A stretch of 64,000 nucleotides of DNA from Geodermatophilus normandii (GCF_003182485.1 NZ_QGTX01000001.1:3806001-3870000), one strand, 5' to 3'; positions 47,414 through 57,069 are shown, counted from the stretch's first letter. Numbers and translations are program-made. Notes: generated by a model not told the origin, from the sequence alone.

Positions 47414-48298
47414 GTGGAACCCCTGGACCTCGGGTCGGCCTGGACGTGGCGGGACGCACGTGCCCGTGGCGCCACCCGGTGGCAGGTCACCGCGGGCGGC
47501 GAGGAGCTCACCCGCGGCCTGTACCTCTCGCACGCGGACGCTGCCTCCTTCCGCGCGCGGTGCGGGGCCTGGACCCGGCTGCTGCCCGCGGACGCCGCCT
47601 TCGGCCTGGAGAGCGCCGCCGTGCTGCTCGGCGCACACACTGAACCTCCGGTCGAGGTCCAGGTCGTGCTGCGCCCGCGCCCCGTCCTCCCGCAACGGCG
47701 CAGGCTGTCGGTGGCGGTGCGGCAGCTGCGCAGCGAGGACGTCGTCGTCTCGGGCGGGCTGCGGGTCACCTCGGGCGCGCAGACCCTCCTCGACCTCGCG
47801 GCCGGCCTGCCGCCCGCCGAGCTGGTGGCCGTCGGCGATGCGCTCCTCCGCCGCGGCGTCCTGACCCGGCAGGCACTCGACGCCCGTCTGCGCCGTGCCG
47901 ACCGGGTGCGCGGCGTCGTCCGGGCGCGGGAGTGCGCTCCCCTGCTCGACGGCAGAGCGATGTCCCGTCCGGAGAGCTTCCTGCGGTACTGGCTCTCGAC
48001 CAGTGACCTGCCGCCGCCCGAACCGCAGCTGCCGGTGTGCGACCGCCGGGGCCGGGTGGTCGCGCGCGCCGACCTGGGCTGGCACCGGTACCGGGTCGCC
48101 GTCGAGTACGAGGGACGCCAGCACGCCGACGCCGGCCAGTTCGGGCGGGACGTCGACCGCTACTCGTTCATGGCCGCCGACGGCTGGCTGGTGCTGCGAT
48201 TCGCCGGCAGGCACCTGTCCGGACCTGCCGTGGTCGTCGAGCGGTGCCGAGGCGCCCTGCTCAGCCGCGGATGGCGCCCCGGGGCCCAGCCGTGTTGA
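47414..48298 (+). CDS. DUF559-type protein with an AbiEi-like N-terminal region
   Basis: A 294-residue protein. The N-terminal half ([30 protein letters not shown]) resembles the winged-helix region of AbiEi-type antitoxin-domain proteins that are abundant in actinobacteria. The C-terminal half has an endonuclease-like core of the DUF559/Vsr type: [10 protein letters not shown], then [20 protein letters not shown] and [20 protein letters not shown], then [12 protein letters not shown]. The E, D and E-x-G residues look intact. The GTG at 47414 is the assumed start. The gene is exactly framed by the two 68-bp palindromic elements, and its stop codon lies inside the second. No toxin partner is present, so a toxin-antitoxin role is not supported here. 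Confidence 0.75.
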   Translation: MEPLDLGSAWTWRDARARGATRWQVTAGGEELTRGLYLSHADAASFRARCGAWTRLLPADAAFGLESAAVLLGAHTEPPVEVQVVLRPRPVLPQRRRLSVAVRQLRSEDVVVSGGLRVTSGAQTLLDLAAGLPPAELVAVGDALLRRGVLTRQALDARLRRADRVRGVVRARECAPLLDGRAMSRPESFLRYWLSTSDLPPPEPQLPVCDRRGRVVARADLGWHRYRVAVEYEGRQHADAGQFGRDVDRYSFMAADGWLVLRFAGRHLSGPAVVVERCRGALLSRGWRPGAQPC

Positions 48299-48363
48299 TC
48301 ATCGGCTGCGTGCACGCGACACGTGCCGACACCCCGGTCGACCGTGCACCCGTCCGATGGTCA
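48296..48363. repeat. 68-bp palindromic element, copy 2, supplying stop codons to both flanking genes
   Basis: The left arm TGATCATCGGCTGCGTGCAC (48296-48315) and right arm (48344-48363) are inverted repeats matching at 16 of 20. The first three bases (TGA) are the stop of the DUF559-type gene on the plus strand. The last three, read on the minus strand (TGA), are the stop of the membrane-protein gene. The element exactly fills the space between two converging genes and probably acts as a bidirectional terminator. Confidence 0.8.
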
Positions 48364-49188
48364 ACCCTGGGCGGCGCCCCCACCGCGGCGGCGGCCGTCG
48401 AGCAGCACCGCTCCGAACACGGCCCCGACGACGGCGACCACCCACGGCGCCCAGTGACGGGCTCCCGGCGACGCCGCCAGCCCGAAGACCTGCCAGGCGC
48501 CGGCGAGGGAGTCGCCGAGGGTGCGCGGCAGGCCCGTCCCGGGACGCAGCAGCGGCTCCAGCCAGGACACCGCGGTCAGCGCCGGCCCGACCAGCCACGC
48601 CAGCAGCACCACGACCGGCCACAGCACCAGCCGCGCCGCCGGCCGGACGCCGACCACGACCAGCGCCGTGCCGAGCACCAGCGCCTGCAGCCACACCAGC
48701 GCGGTGCCCAGCGCCGGGCCGTAGAGCGACGACGGCAGCAGCGACGAGAGCCACCCCGGCAGCACCGCGGCGAGCAGCCCGAGCACGACGCCGGAACCGG
48801 CGGCGCCCGCGACCACCAGCGAGCCGGCGCCCCATGCCAGCGCCCCGAGCGCCGCGGTCAGCACGGCCAGCCCGGTGAGCACCCGCGGATCGGCGTCGAA
48901 CCCGGTGCCGGCGTCGGAGGCCGCCACGGACTGCGCCAGCGTGACGACGATCCCGGTGGCGGCGCCGCAACCGGTGGCCAGCAGGGCCGCGCCGCGCCGT
49001 CCCGGGGCCGCGAGACGCGCCAGTCCGCCGGCCAGCAACCCACCGACGGCGGCGCTCAGCACGAGGGTGGTGAGCATCCCCGCGCGCAGCGGCAGCAGGA
49101 TCGGCGCCGCCCGCCCCGCGCCGTGCACCAGCCACGGCAGGGAGCCGGCGCACCACGCGAGCGCTGCGAACGGCACCAGCGCCCACAC
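48361..49188 (-). CDS. Polytopic membrane protein of unknown function
   Basis: A protein of about 275 residues with roughly seven hydrophobic helices, for example ALVPFAALAWCAGSLPWLV, LTTLVLSAAVGGLLAGGLA, GLAVLTAALGALAWGAGSLV, WLQALVLGTALVVVGV and LVLWPVVVLLAWLVGPALTA. It has no motif I can name; it resembles the loosely defined large actinobacterial membrane-protein families such as DUF6350 but is shorter. I used the GTG at 49188. The frame stays open upstream to a CTG at 49242 that overlaps the aminotransferase stop (CTGA), so a start 18 codons earlier is possible. Confidence 0.7.
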   Translation of the reverse strand: MWALVPFAALAWCAGSLPWLVHGAGRAAPILLPLRAGMLTTLVLSAAVGGLLAGGLARLAAPGRRGAALLATGCGAATGIVVTLAQSVAASDAGTGFDADPRVLTGLAVLTAALGALAWGAGSLVVAGAAGSGVVLGLLAAVLPGWLSSLLPSSLYGPALGTALVWLQALVLGTALVVVGVRPAARLVLWPVVVLLAWLVGPALTAVSWLEPLLRPGTGLPRTLGDSLAGAWQVFGLAASPGARHWAPWVVAVVGAVFGAVLLDGRRRGGGAAQG

Positions 49189-49238
49189 CGGCAGGCGCCG
49201 GGCGTGGGCCGCCGGCGCCGGGGAGAGGACCGGTGCGC

Positions 49239-50330
49239 TCAGCGGCCCAGCACCTCGCGCAGCGCGGCCAGCACCAGGGCGACCCTGTCAGGGGCGGCGT
49301 TGGGCCCCATCAGCCCGATCCGCCACACCGTGGCCGCGTGGGCGCCCACGCCGCCGCCGATCTCCAGGTCGTAGCGCTCGAGCAGCTCCTTGCGCACCGC
49401 GGCGGAGTCGACGCCCTCGGGCACCCGCACGGTGGTCAGCTCCGGCAGCCGGTGCCCCTCGGCGGCGAACAGCTCCAGGCCCATCGCCTGCAGGCCCTCC
49501 TGCAGCAGCCGCCCGGCCTCGGCGTGGCGGGCGTGGACGGCGTCGAGGCCCTCGTCGAGGATCCGGCCGAGGCCGGCGTGCAGCGACACGACCATCCCGG
49601 TCGGCGCGGTGTGGTGGTAGGTGCGGCCACCGGACCCGGCTGCCTCGCCCGCGTAGCCGCCGAGCATGCCGAGGTCGAGGTACCAGCTGCGCGGGGTCTC
49701 GATCCGCCGCTCCCACGCGCGGTCGGAGATGGTGAACGGCGCGAGCCCCGGCGCGACGCCCAGGCACTTCTGCGAGCCGGAGTACGCGAGGTCCACGCCC
49801 CAGTCGTCCAGCCGCACCGGGATGCCGCCGAGGGAGGTCACGCAGTCGGCCAGCAGCAGCGCGTCGCCCTTCCCGGCGGCCAGCGGCTCGAGGTCCGACA
49901 GCACCCCGGTCGAGGTCTCCGCGTGCACGGCGGCGACGAGCTTCGGCGACGGGTGCGCCGCGAGCACGCGCTCGGCGTCCACCGGCGTGCCCCAGTCGTG
50001 GTCCACCCGCACGACCTCGGCGCCGCACCGCGCCGCGACGTCGACCATCCGCTCGCCGAAGAGGCCGTTGACCGCCACGACGACGACGTCGCCCGGTCCC
50101 ACGGTGTTGACGAACGCGGCCTCCATGCCCGCCGACCCGGTGGCCGACAGCGGCAGCGTGCGCCGGTTGGCGGTGCCGAACACCGTCCGCAGCCGCTCGG
50201 AGGTCTCGTCGAGGATGCCGAGGAACACCGGGTCCAGGTGCCCGAGCAGCGGCTGCCCGAGGGCGACCGTGGCCTCCGGGTAGGGGTTCGAGGGACCGGG
50301 ACCGAGCAGGGTGCGGGCGCGCAGCGGCAT
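49239..50330 (-). CDS. Class V aminotransferase (alanine-glyoxylate / serine-pyruvate type)
   Basis: A 363-residue PLP enzyme. LLGPGPSNPYPEATVALGQP is the typical N-terminus; LPLSATGSAGMEAAFVNTVG binds phosphate; LLLADCVTSLGGIPVRLDDW precedes the PLP lysine in LAYSGSQKCLGVAPGLAPF; and WRIGLMGPNAAPDRV closes the active site. Relatives include purine-catabolic ureidoglycine-glyoxylate aminotransferases, but no other purine gene is adjacent, so the substrate stays open. The ATG at 50330 lies seven bases after the -10-like TAGGGT, which suggests a leaderless message. Confidence 0.9.
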   Translation of the reverse strand: MPLRARTLLGPGPSNPYPEATVALGQPLLGHLDPVFLGILDETSERLRTVFGTANRRTLPLSATGSAGMEAAFVNTVGPGDVVVVAVNGLFGERMVDVAARCGAEVVRVDHDWGTPVDAERVLAAHPSPKLVAAVHAETSTGVLSDLEPLAAGKGDALLLADCVTSLGGIPVRLDDWGVDLAYSGSQKCLGVAPGLAPFTISDRAWERRIETPRSWYLDLGMLGGYAGEAAGSGGRTYHHTAPTGMVVSLHAGLGRILDEGLDAVHARHAEAGRLLQEGLQAMGLELFAAEGHRLPELTTVRVPEGVDSAAVRKELLERYDLEIGGGVGAHAATVWRIGLMGPNAAPDRVALVLAALREVLGR

Positions 50331-50337
50331 GCGCCGC

Positions 50338-50343
50338 ACCCTA
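50338..50343 (-). promoter_or_regulatory. -10 box for a leaderless aminotransferase message
   Basis: TAGGGT on the minus strand ends seven bases before the ATG at 50330, the distance expected when transcription starts at the initiation codon. Its first three bases are also the stop codon (TAG) of the upstream glycosyltransferase gene. Confidence 0.5.
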
Positions 50344-51666
50344 GGACCGGCCCGTGGCCGCCGCTCCCCCGACACCCCACGGGTCGGCGTCCGCGCGCGG
50401 CACCGGCCCGCCCTCGCGGACCAGCCGTTCCACGAGGTCGACGGCGGCCACCGCACCGCCGTGCCGCGCCAGCGACGCCGCGACGACGCGCGCCCTGTCC
50501 CGGTAGCCGGGGTCGGCGAGCACCTCGGCGACGGCGTCGGCCACCCGGCGCGGCGCGGGCCGTCCGGTCCGCAGGTCGACGCCGGCGCCCGAGCGGGCCA
50601 CCCGGCGGGCGATCTCGGGCTTGTCGAGCGTGCCGCCGGCCACCACGAGCGGCACGCCGGCCGCGAGCGCCGCGAGCACCCCGCCCCAGCCGCCGTTGGT
50701 GACGACCACCGAGGTCCGCGGGAGCAGCACGTCGTACGGGAGGAGCTCCGCCTGCCGGGCGTTCGCCGGCACCGCGTCGGCGGGCAGGGACCCGGACCCG
50801 GTCGCGGCCGCCACGACGACGCCGGCACCGGCCAGCCCGCGCAGCGCCGGGAGCAGCAGGTCGCGCGGGTCGACGTCGTAGGTGCCCTGGGTGACGTGCA
50901 CGAGCGGGCGGCCGTCGGCGAGCAGCTCCGGCCACCACGACGGCGGCTCGCGGCCGGCCGGCGGCGGCGCGAGCTGCCCGACGAAGTGCACCTGCGGGGG
51001 CAGGTCGCTGCGCGGGTGCTCGAGCTCCGGGACGCCGTGCGCGAGGACCAGCTGCGGGGAGGCGAAGGCGTCCAGCGCCGAGGACCGCGCCGGCGGCAGG
51101 TCGAGCTCCGCCCGGACCGCGGTCAGGACGGCGTCGATCCGGCGCACGAGCGTCCGTGCGACGAGCGCCCGCAGGGCGGCGTCCCGCGCCCGCCCGATCC
51201 GGCCGCGCCCCGGCAGCAGCCCCGTCCCGAACGGCGGCAGGTCCGCTGACGGCATCGACAGCGGGACCAGCGACACCGACGCCCACGGGGTCCCCCGCCG
51301 CTCGGCGACCAGGCCGCAGCCGATGGCCAGCTGGTCGCTGACCAGCAGGTCCACCGGCCCGGCGGCCTCGATGTCGCGGGCCTGCCCGGCGCCGGTGCGC
51401 AGGAACACGTGCTCCAGGTTCACCGCCACCGCCCGCAGGCCACGGCCGTCACCGACCTGCGGGAAGGTGGCGCGCAGGTCGGTGTCGTCGAAGTCGGGAG
51501 CCCGCTCCCACGGCTGCCAGGACGCGCCGACGGCGGTGAAGCGTCCGGCGTACCGGCGGCCGGTGTAGGCGACCACCTCGTGGCCGCGCGCGGTCAGCTC
51601 GCCGGCGAGCGCCGCCATGGGCGCGGCGTGGCCGGCGAAGGGCATCGCGGCGACCAGGACGCGCAT
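50341..51666 (-). CDS. Glycosyltransferase, GT1 (UGT/MGT-like) family
   Basis: A 441-residue GT-B enzyme. The N-terminal acceptor domain starts MRVLVAAMPFAGHAAPMAAL, with the histidine of the catalytic loop in FAGHAAP, followed by LAGELTARGHEVVAYTGRR. The C-terminal nucleotide-sugar domain has LVHVTQGTYDVDPRDLLLPA and the donor motif VVVTNGGWGGVLAALAAGVP followed by LVVAGGTLDKPEIARRVA. The donor-site HGG of plant UGTs is NGG here, as in many bacterial members. GGAGGTG lies four bases before the ATG at 51666. The acceptor is unknown; glycolipids, carotenoids or macrolides are typical for the family. Confidence 0.9.
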   Translation of the reverse strand: MRVLVAAMPFAGHAAPMAALAGELTARGHEVVAYTGRRYAGRFTAVGASWQPWERAPDFDDTDLRATFPQVGDGRGLRAVAVNLEHVFLRTGAGQARDIEAAGPVDLLVSDQLAIGCGLVAERRGTPWASVSLVPLSMPSADLPPFGTGLLPGRGRIGRARDAALRALVARTLVRRIDAVLTAVRAELDLPPARSSALDAFASPQLVLAHGVPELEHPRSDLPPQVHFVGQLAPPPAGREPPSWWPELLADGRPLVHVTQGTYDVDPRDLLLPALRGLAGAGVVVAAATGSGSLPADAVPANARQAELLPYDVLLPRTSVVVTNGGWGGVLAALAAGVPLVVAGGTLDKPEIARRVARSGAGVDLRTGRPAPRRVADAVAEVLADPGYRDRARVVAASLARHGGAVAAVDLVERLVREGGPVPRADADPWGVGGAAATGRS

Positions 51667-51723
51667 GGCCCACCTCCGTCCGTGCGCCGGCAGTCTCCCG
51701 CCGCAGCGGCGGACCCGTCGAGG

Positions 51724-52308
51724 ATGGGCACCGTGGACGACGCACCGGGACCGCTCCGCCGCGACGAGGCCGCCGCGATGTGGCGCGCCTACGCCGCCAC
51801 CCGGCCGGCGGGCGGCCCGCCCGAGGACGAGCCGCCCGTCGAGCGCTTCGGTGACAGCCGGTCGCTGGCCGACGAGCTGATCGCCCTCGTGCTGGCCGGG
51901 ACCAAGCGGGCCACCGCCGGCCTGGTCGCCGACTTCGCGCACGACGGCGAGCCGCTCCCCCGCGTCGGCGGGCACTGGATCGCCTGCGACGGCGACGGCC
52001 GGCCCCGCGCGGTCCTGCGCAGCACCGAGCTGCGCGTGGGCCGCCTGGACAGCGTCGACGACGCCTTCGCCCGGGACGAGGGCGAGGCCGACCGCACCCG
52101 GGCCGGCTGGCTGGCCGGCCACCTCCGCTACTTCACCCGCACCCTCGCCGTCCGCGGGGAGGCCTGGGACGACGACCTCGAGGTGCTCTTCGAGCGCTTC
52201 GAGGTCGTCTTCCCCGAGGAGGCCGCGAACCAGGAGGCCGCGGACCAGGAGGCCACGGGCCAGGAGGCCACGGGCCAGGAGGGCGCGGACCAGGAGGGCG
52301 CGGACTAG
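51724..52308 (+). CDS. ASCH domain protein with a pentapeptide-repeat tail
   Basis: A 194-residue protein. The ASCH (PUA-like, RNA-binding) core lies at about residues 35-155: [60 protein letters not shown] and [20 protein letters not shown]. The C-terminus is five and a half tandem pentapeptides of [15 protein letters not shown] type encoded by 15-bp repeats (52219-52305). The start could be the ATG at 51724 or the GTG at 51733. Its TAG stop overlaps the converging aspS stop in CTAG. It is divergent from the glycosyltransferase. The function is unknown beyond likely nucleic-acid binding. Confidence 0.85.
   Translation: MGTVDDAPGPLRRDEAAAMWRAYAATRPAGGPPEDEPPVERFGDSRSLADELIALVLAGTKRATAGLVADFAHDGEPLPRVGGHWIACDGDGRPRAVLRSTELRVGRLDSVDDAFARDEGEADRTRAGWLAGHLRYFTRTLAVRGEAWDDDLEVLFERFEVVFPEEAANQEAADQEATGQEATGQEGADQEGAD
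52219..52305 (+). repeat. 15-bp coding tandem repeat in the ASCH gene
   Basis: Nearly six copies of a 15-base unit of the form GAGGCCRCGGRCCAG end at the stop codon. Copies three and four are identical (GAGGCCACGGGCCAG) and the last two share GAGGGCGCGGAC. The unit keeps the frame, so copy-number changes would lengthen or shorten the acidic tail without breaking the protein. Confidence 0.85.
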
Positions 52309-54080
52309 GACGTCGGGTCGGTCGGCCCCGGGGCGCCGGGCTGGCCGGGCAGCGCCGGTTCCGCGGGCGTCGCGTCGATGCCGGCCTCCTTGCGCTGCGC
52401 GTCGCTGATCGGGGTGGGCGCGCCGGTCAGCGGGTCGTAGCCGGCGCCGGTCTTCGGGAAGGCGATGACCTCGCGGATGGAGTCGACGCCGGCCAGCAGC
52501 GCGGTCAGCCGGTCCCAGCCGAGCGCGGCGCCGGCGTGCGGCGGCGGGCCGTAGGCGAAGGCCTCGAGGAAGAAGCCGAAGCGCTCGCGGGCCTCCTCGC
52601 GCGACATCCCGAGGGTCTCGAACACCCGCTCCTGCAGGTCCGGGTCGGCGATCCGGACCGAGCCGCTGGCCAGCTCGTTGCCGTTGACGACCAGGTCGTA
52701 GGCGTCGGACAGGGCGTTGGCCTTGTCGTCGGCGAAGCCCTCGCGCCACTCGGGCGTGGGCGAGGTGAACGGGTGGTGCATGAACGTCCAGTCGCCGTCC
52801 TCGGTCTCCTCGAACATCGGGAAGTCGACGACGAACAGGAACGACCAGCTGCCCGGCTCGATGAGCTCCAGCCGCCGGGCGATCTCGTTGCGGGCGGCGC
52901 CGAGCAGCTCCTGCGAGGAGCGCCGCGGGCCGGCGGCGAAGAACACGCAGTCCCCCGGCGCGGCGCCGACGGCCTCGACCAGCCCGGCGCGCTCGGCGTC
53001 GGAGACGTTCTTGGCCACCGGCCCGCCGAGCGTGCCGTCCTCGGCGACGGTCACGTAGGCCAGGCCGCGGTAGCCGCGGGAGCGGGCCCAGTCCTGCCAG
53101 GCGTCGAACGCGCGCCGCGGCTGCGAGCCGCCGCCGGGCATGACCACCGCGCCCACGTAGGGCGCCTGGAAGACGCGGAACGGCGTGTCGGCGAAGAAGG
53201 AGGTCAGCTCGGTGAGCTCGATGCCGAAGCGCAGGTCGGGCTTGTCCGACCCGAAGCGGTCCATGGCCTCGCGGTAGGTCATCCGCGGGATCTCGCCGAC
53301 CTGGTGGCCGGCCAGCTCCGACCACAGCTCCCGGACGACGTCCTCGACCACGGCCAGGACGTCGTCGCGCTCGACGAAGCTCATCTCGAAGTCGAGCTGG
53401 GTGAACTCCGGCTGCCGGTCGGCGCGGAAGTCCTCGTCCCGGAAGCAGCGGGCGATCTGGTAGTAGCGCTCCAGCCCGCCGATCATCAGCAGCTGCTTGA
53501 ACAGCTGCGGGGACTGCGGCAGCGCGTACCACTTGCCCGGCTGCAGCCGCACCGGCACGACGAAGTCGCGCGCGCCCTCGGGCGTCGAGCGGGTCAGGTC
53601 CGGCGTCTCCACCTCGGTGAAGCCGTTGCGGGCCATGACGCCGCGGGCGATCCGGTTGACCTCGCTGCGCAGCCGCAGGATCCGGGCCGGGCCCTGCCGG
53701 CGCAGGTCCAGGTAGCGGTACTTGTAGCGGACGTCGTCGGAGGCGGCCTGGTCGGTCTCGATCGGGAACGGCAGCGGCGCCGCCGACGACAGCACCCGCA
53801 GCTCGGCGGCGGCCACCTCGATCTCGCCGGTGGGCAGCTCGGGGTTCTCGTTGCCCGCCGGGCGCTGCCGCACCTCGCCGGTGACCAGCACGCAGAACTC
53901 GTTGCGGAGGGCGTGCGCCTCCTCCTCGCGGACGACGACCTGGACGTAGCCCGAGGCGTCGCGGAGGTCGACGAAGACGACGCCGCCGTGGTCGCGCCGG
54001 CGGGCCACCCAGCCGGCGAGGGTGACGGTGGAGCCGGCGTCCGAGGCGCGCAGCGTCCCGGCGTCGTGGGTGCGGAGCAC
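52305..54080 (-). CDS. aspS: Aspartyl-tRNA synthetase
   Basis: A 591-residue bacterial-type class IIb synthetase. An OB-fold anticodon-binding domain ([33 protein letters not shown]), motif 2 with [20 protein letters not shown], the bacterial GAD insertion ([20 protein letters not shown] onward) and motif 3 near [15 protein letters not shown] are visible. The ATG or GTG at 54080 is the standard N-terminus [10 protein letters not shown]. The proline-rich tail is non-conserved. It shares a CTAG with the ASCH gene stop. I see no gat genes here to indicate whether Asn-tRNA is made by the indirect route. Confidence 0.97.
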   Translation of the reverse strand: MLRTHDAGTLRASDAGSTVTLAGWVARRRDHGGVVFVDLRDASGYVQVVVREEEAHALRNEFCVLVTGEVRQRPAGNENPELPTGEIEVAAAELRVLSSAAPLPFPIETDQAASDDVRYKYRYLDLRRQGPARILRLRSEVNRIARGVMARNGFTEVETPDLTRSTPEGARDFVVPVRLQPGKWYALPQSPQLFKQLLMIGGLERYYQIARCFRDEDFRADRQPEFTQLDFEMSFVERDDVLAVVEDVVRELWSELAGHQVGEIPRMTYREAMDRFGSDKPDLRFGIELTELTSFFADTPFRVFQAPYVGAVVMPGGGSQPRRAFDAWQDWARSRGYRGLAYVTVAEDGTLGGPVAKNVSDAERAGLVEAVGAAPGDCVFFAAGPRRSSQELLGAARNEIARRLELIEPGSWSFLFVVDFPMFEETEDGDWTFMHHPFTSPTPEWREGFADDKANALSDAYDLVVNGNELASGSVRIADPDLQERVFETLGMSREEARERFGFFLEAFAYGPPPHAGAALGWDRLTALLAGVDSIREVIAFPKTGAGYDPLTGAPTPISDAQRKEAGIDATPAEPALPGQPGAPGPTDPTS

Positions 54081-54116
54081 GAGGGGTCTCTCTTCCAGGG
54101 GGTCGGGCTGGTCAGC

Positions 54117-55097
54117 TCACCAGCGGTCGTGCACGTGCGGCCGGATGCGCTCGTCGTAGAGGCGCTCGAGGTCGGCGAGCTCGGCGTCGGTGAGCGGCGG
54201 CAGGTCGGCCGCGGCGGCGTTGGACCGTGCCTGCTCCACCGACCGCGCGCCGGGGATGACGCAGGTGACGCCGGGCTGCTGCACGACCCAGCGCAGCGCG
54301 ACCTGGGCGGGCACGCGGTCGCCGCAGATCCCGGTGAACTCCCGCGCCGCGGCGACGCCGACCTCGTAGGGCACGCCGGCGAAGGTCTCGCCGACGTCGA
54401 AGGCCTCGCCGTTGCGGTTGAAGTTCCGGTGGTCGTCGGCGCCGAACGTGGTCGACTCGGTGTACCGCCCCGACAGCAGGCCGCTGGCCAGCGGCACCCG
54501 CGCCAGGATCCCGACGCCGCGCGCGGCCGCGGCCGGCAGCAGCTCCTCCAGCGGCTTGCGCCGGAAGACGTTGAGGATGACCTGGATGCTCTGCACGCCC
54601 GGGTGCTCCAGGGCGGTCAGCCCCTCGGCGACGGTCTCCACCGAGACGCCGTAGGCCGCGATCGCCCCGTCGGCGACGAGGGAGTCCAGGGCGTCGTACA
54701 CGCGCTGGTCGGAGTAGACCGCGGTCGGCGGGCAGTGCAGCTGCACGAGGTCGAGGGTGTCGACGCCGAGGTTGCGCCGCGACCGGTCGACCCAGGCCCG
54801 CAGGTTCTCCGGCGTGTACTGCTCCGCCTCGAACGGATCGGCGCGGCGGCCGGCCTTGGTGGCCACGAACGGCCGGTCGGAGCGCGCGGCCAGCGCCTTG
54901 CGGATCCGCTCCTCGCTGCGCCCGTCGCCGTAGACGTCGGCGGTGTCGAGCAGGGTCACGCCGGCGTCGAGGGCGGCGTCGAGGACGTCGCCGGCGGTCT
55001 CCTCGTCGACGTCGCCCCAGTCACCGCCCAGCTGCCAGGTGCCCAGGCCGACGACGCTCACGTCGGCGCCGGTCCGCCCGAGGGGTCGGGTCTCCAT
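54117..55097 (-). CDS. Aldo/keto reductase
   Basis: A 326-residue NADPH-dependent oxidoreductase of the AKR11-like type: TRPLGRTGADVSVVGLGTWQ, LLDTADVYGDGRSEERIRKA, FVATKAGRRADPFEAEQYTP, DLVQLHCPPTAVYSD and VTCVIPGARSVEQARSNAAA. The catalytic Asp, Tyr, Lys and His are all visible. The ATG at 55097 overlaps the hisS stop (TGATG); a GTG one codon earlier also overlaps it. It sits between hisS and aspS, probably co-transcribed. The substrate is unknown. It differs clearly from the reductase at 46.4 kb. Confidence 0.9.
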   Translation of the reverse strand: METRPLGRTGADVSVVGLGTWQLGGDWGDVDEETAGDVLDAALDAGVTLLDTADVYGDGRSEERIRKALAARSDRPFVATKAGRRADPFEAEQYTPENLRAWVDRSRRNLGVDTLDLVQLHCPPTAVYSDQRVYDALDSLVADGAIAAYGVSVETVAEGLTALEHPGVQSIQVILNVFRRKPLEELLPAAAARGVGILARVPLASGLLSGRYTESTTFGADDHRNFNRNGEAFDVGETFAGVPYEVGVAAAREFTGICGDRVPAQVALRWVVQQPGVTCVIPGARSVEQARSNAAAADLPPLTDAELADLERLYDERIRPHVHDRW

Positions 55098-56374
55098 CAC
55101 GCACTCACCACTTCCTGGGATACCGCCGTCGTCAGCGCCTCGAACAGCTCACCCACGGGGACGGCGCGCTGCTCCCCCGTGCGCAGGTCCTTCAGCTGGC
55201 CGACGCCGTCGGCCAGGTCCCGCTCGCCGACGACGACGGCGTGCGACGCCCCCGACCGGTCGGCGGCCTTCATGGCGCCCTTGAGCCCGCGGTCGCCGTA
55301 CACCGTGTCGGCGGACACGCCGGCCGCTCGCAGCTGCCCGACCAGCCGGACCGCCAGCCGCTTCGCCTCGGCGCCCAGGGGGACGACGAACGCCTGCACC
55401 CCGGCGGCCGCGGCGACGTCGAGCCCCTCGGCCTGCACCGCGAGCAGCGTCCGGTCCACGCCGACGGCGTACCCGATGCCCGACACGTCCGGACCGCCCA
55501 GCGCCGCCGACAGCCCGTCGTAGCGGCCGCCGCCGCCGATCGCCGACTGCGCGCCCAGGCCGGAGTGCACGAACTCGAACGTCGTCTTCGTGTAGTAGTC
55601 CAGGCCGCGCACCAGCCGGGGCGCCTCGGTCCACGTCACGCCGAGGTCGGTGAGGTGCTGGCGGACGGCGTCGTAGTGCGCCCTGGTGGAGTCCGACAGG
55701 TGGTCGACCATCAGCGGGGCGTCGTCGAGCTGGGCCTGCACCTCCGGCCGCTTGTCGTCGAGCACCCGCAGCGGGTTGATCGCCGCCCGGCGCCGGGTCT
55801 CCTCGTCGAGGTCGAGCTTCTCCAGGTGGGCCACGAGCAGCTCGCGGTACTGCGGCCGGCACGTGGCGTCACCGAGCGAGGTGAGCAGCAGCTCGAAGTC
55901 GGTGAGCCCGAGGTCGCGGAAGCCCTGCACGCCCAGCGCCACGACCTCGGCGTCCAGCGCGGGGTCGTCGACGCCGAGCGCCTCCATGTCGACCTGGGTG
56001 AAGTGCCGGTAGCGGCCGGCCTGGGGGCGCTCGTAGCGGAAGGCCGAGCCGACCGTCCACAGCTTCACCGGCAGCGAGCCGGAGTACAGGCGGTGCTCGA
56101 TGAAGGCGCGCATGAGCCCGGCGGTGAGCTCCGGGCGCAGGGTGAGCGAGCGGCCGCCGCGGTCGTCGAAGGTGTACATCTCCTTCGTCACGACGTCGGT
56201 GGACTCCCCGACGCCGCGGGAGAACACCGCGGTCTCCTCGAACACCGGCGTCTCGACGTAGCCGTAGCCGGCCCGCCGCAGCGGCGCGGTGAGCGTCTCG
56301 CGGACGGCGAGGAAGCGCGCCGAGTCCGGCGGCAGGACGTCGAACGTGCCCTTCGGGGCGCTGAGGCCGCTCAC
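55097..56374 (-). CDS. hisS: Histidyl-tRNA synthetase
   Basis: A 425-residue class II synthetase. [20 protein letters not shown], motif 2 [20 protein letters not shown], the histidine-binding [20 protein letters not shown] and GGGGRYDGL, and the C-terminal anticodon domain ([20 protein letters not shown]) are present. The GTG at 56374 overlaps the hydrolase stop (GTGA). Confidence 0.97.
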   Translation of the reverse strand: MSGLSAPKGTFDVLPPDSARFLAVRETLTAPLRRAGYGYVETPVFEETAVFSRGVGESTDVVTKEMYTFDDRGGRSLTLRPELTAGLMRAFIEHRLYSGSLPVKLWTVGSAFRYERPQAGRYRHFTQVDMEALGVDDPALDAEVVALGVQGFRDLGLTDFELLLTSLGDATCRPQYRELLVAHLEKLDLDEETRRRAAINPLRVLDDKRPEVQAQLDDAPLMVDHLSDSTRAHYDAVRQHLTDLGVTWTEAPRLVRGLDYYTKTTFEFVHSGLGAQSAIGGGGRYDGLSAALGGPDVSGIGYAVGVDRTLLAVQAEGLDVAAAAGVQAFVVPLGAEAKRLAVRLVGQLRAAGVSADTVYGDRGLKGAMKAADRSGASHAVVVGERDLADGVGQLKDLRTGEQRAVPVGELFEALTTAVSQEVVSA

Positions 56375-57057
56375 AGACCCCGCCCCTTCGGCGCCGCCGC
56401 GCCGGCCTCGGCGAGGTAGGGGTTGGTGGCCCGTTCGCGGCCGATCGTCGTCGCCGGGCCGTGGCCGGGCAGCACCACCGTCTCGTCGTCGAGGGGCAGG
56501 ACGACGTCGCGCAGGGAGGTGAGCATCGCCTCCCACGATCCCCCCGGCAGGTCCACCCGGCCGACCGACCCGGCGAAGAGCACGTCCCCGGCGAGCAGGC
56601 CCGGTGCCTCGCCCAGGTCGAGGGAGAACACGACCGAGCCCTGCGTGTGCCCGGGCGCGTGGCGCACGGTCAGCTCGACGCCGGCCAGCGACAGCACCGC
56701 GCCGTCGTCGAGCCGGCGGACCTCCGAGGGGTCGGGCAGGCGCACGCCGGTGATCAGCGGCGCGAGCGCCGGCCCGTGCCAGCGCGCGGGGTCCGACAGC
56801 ATCCCGGAGTCGTCGGGGTGCAGGTAGGCAGGGATGTAGTAGCCCTCGCAGACCGGCAGCACGGAGAAGGTGTGGTCGAGGTGGCCGTGGGTGAGCACGA
56901 CGGCGACCGGCTTGAGGCCGTCCTCGGCGAGCACCCGGGCCAGCGGCTCCACCGCGTCCATGCCCGGGTCGACGACGACGCACTCCTGGCCCGGCCCGGG
57001 AGCGACGGCGTAGCAGTTGGTGCCGAAGGCGCCGGCCGGGAAGGAGCGGATGAGCAC
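56371..57057 (-). CDS. Metallo-beta-lactamase-fold hydrolase (glyoxalase II-like)
   Basis: A 228-residue protein with the full metal site: [14 protein letters not shown], the histidine in [15 protein letters not shown], the aspartate in [14 protein letters not shown] and the last histidine in [15 protein letters not shown]. This is the hydroxyacylglutathione-hydrolase-like branch, but actinobacteria lack glutathione, so a mycothiol or other thioester substrate is likelier. The GTG at 57057 lies six bases after a -10-like TAACCT and lacks a Shine-Dalgarno sequence, so it may be leaderless. It heads the operon with hisS and the aldo/keto reductase. Confidence 0.9.
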   Translation of the reverse strand: MLIRSFPAGAFGTNCYAVAPGPGQECVVVDPGMDAVEPLARVLAEDGLKPVAVVLTHGHLDHTFSVLPVCEGYYIPAYLHPDDSGMLSDPARWHGPALAPLITGVRLPDPSEVRRLDDGAVLSLAGVELTVRHAPGHTQGSVVFSLDLGEAPGLLAGDVLFAGSVGRVDLPGGSWEAMLTSLRDVVLPLDDETVVLPGHGPATTIGRERATNPYLAEAGAAAPKGRGL

Positions 57058-57063
57058 CCGTGC

Positions 57064-57069
57064 AGGTTA
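57064..57069 (-). promoter_or_regulatory. -10 box for a leaderless hydrolase-hisS message
   Basis: TAACCT on the minus strand ends six bases before the GTG at 57057. No ribosome-binding site precedes that GTG, so leaderless initiation is the simplest reading. Confidence 0.45.

Noticed and set aside
47414-48298. Toxin-antitoxin module around the AbiEi-like protein
   Set aside because: No partner toxin gene is adjacent; the flanking genes are an aldo/keto reductase and a membrane protein on the other strand.
52219-52305. CRISPR-like tandem repeats
   Set aside because: The 15-bp units have no spacers, keep the reading frame and encode a protein tail.
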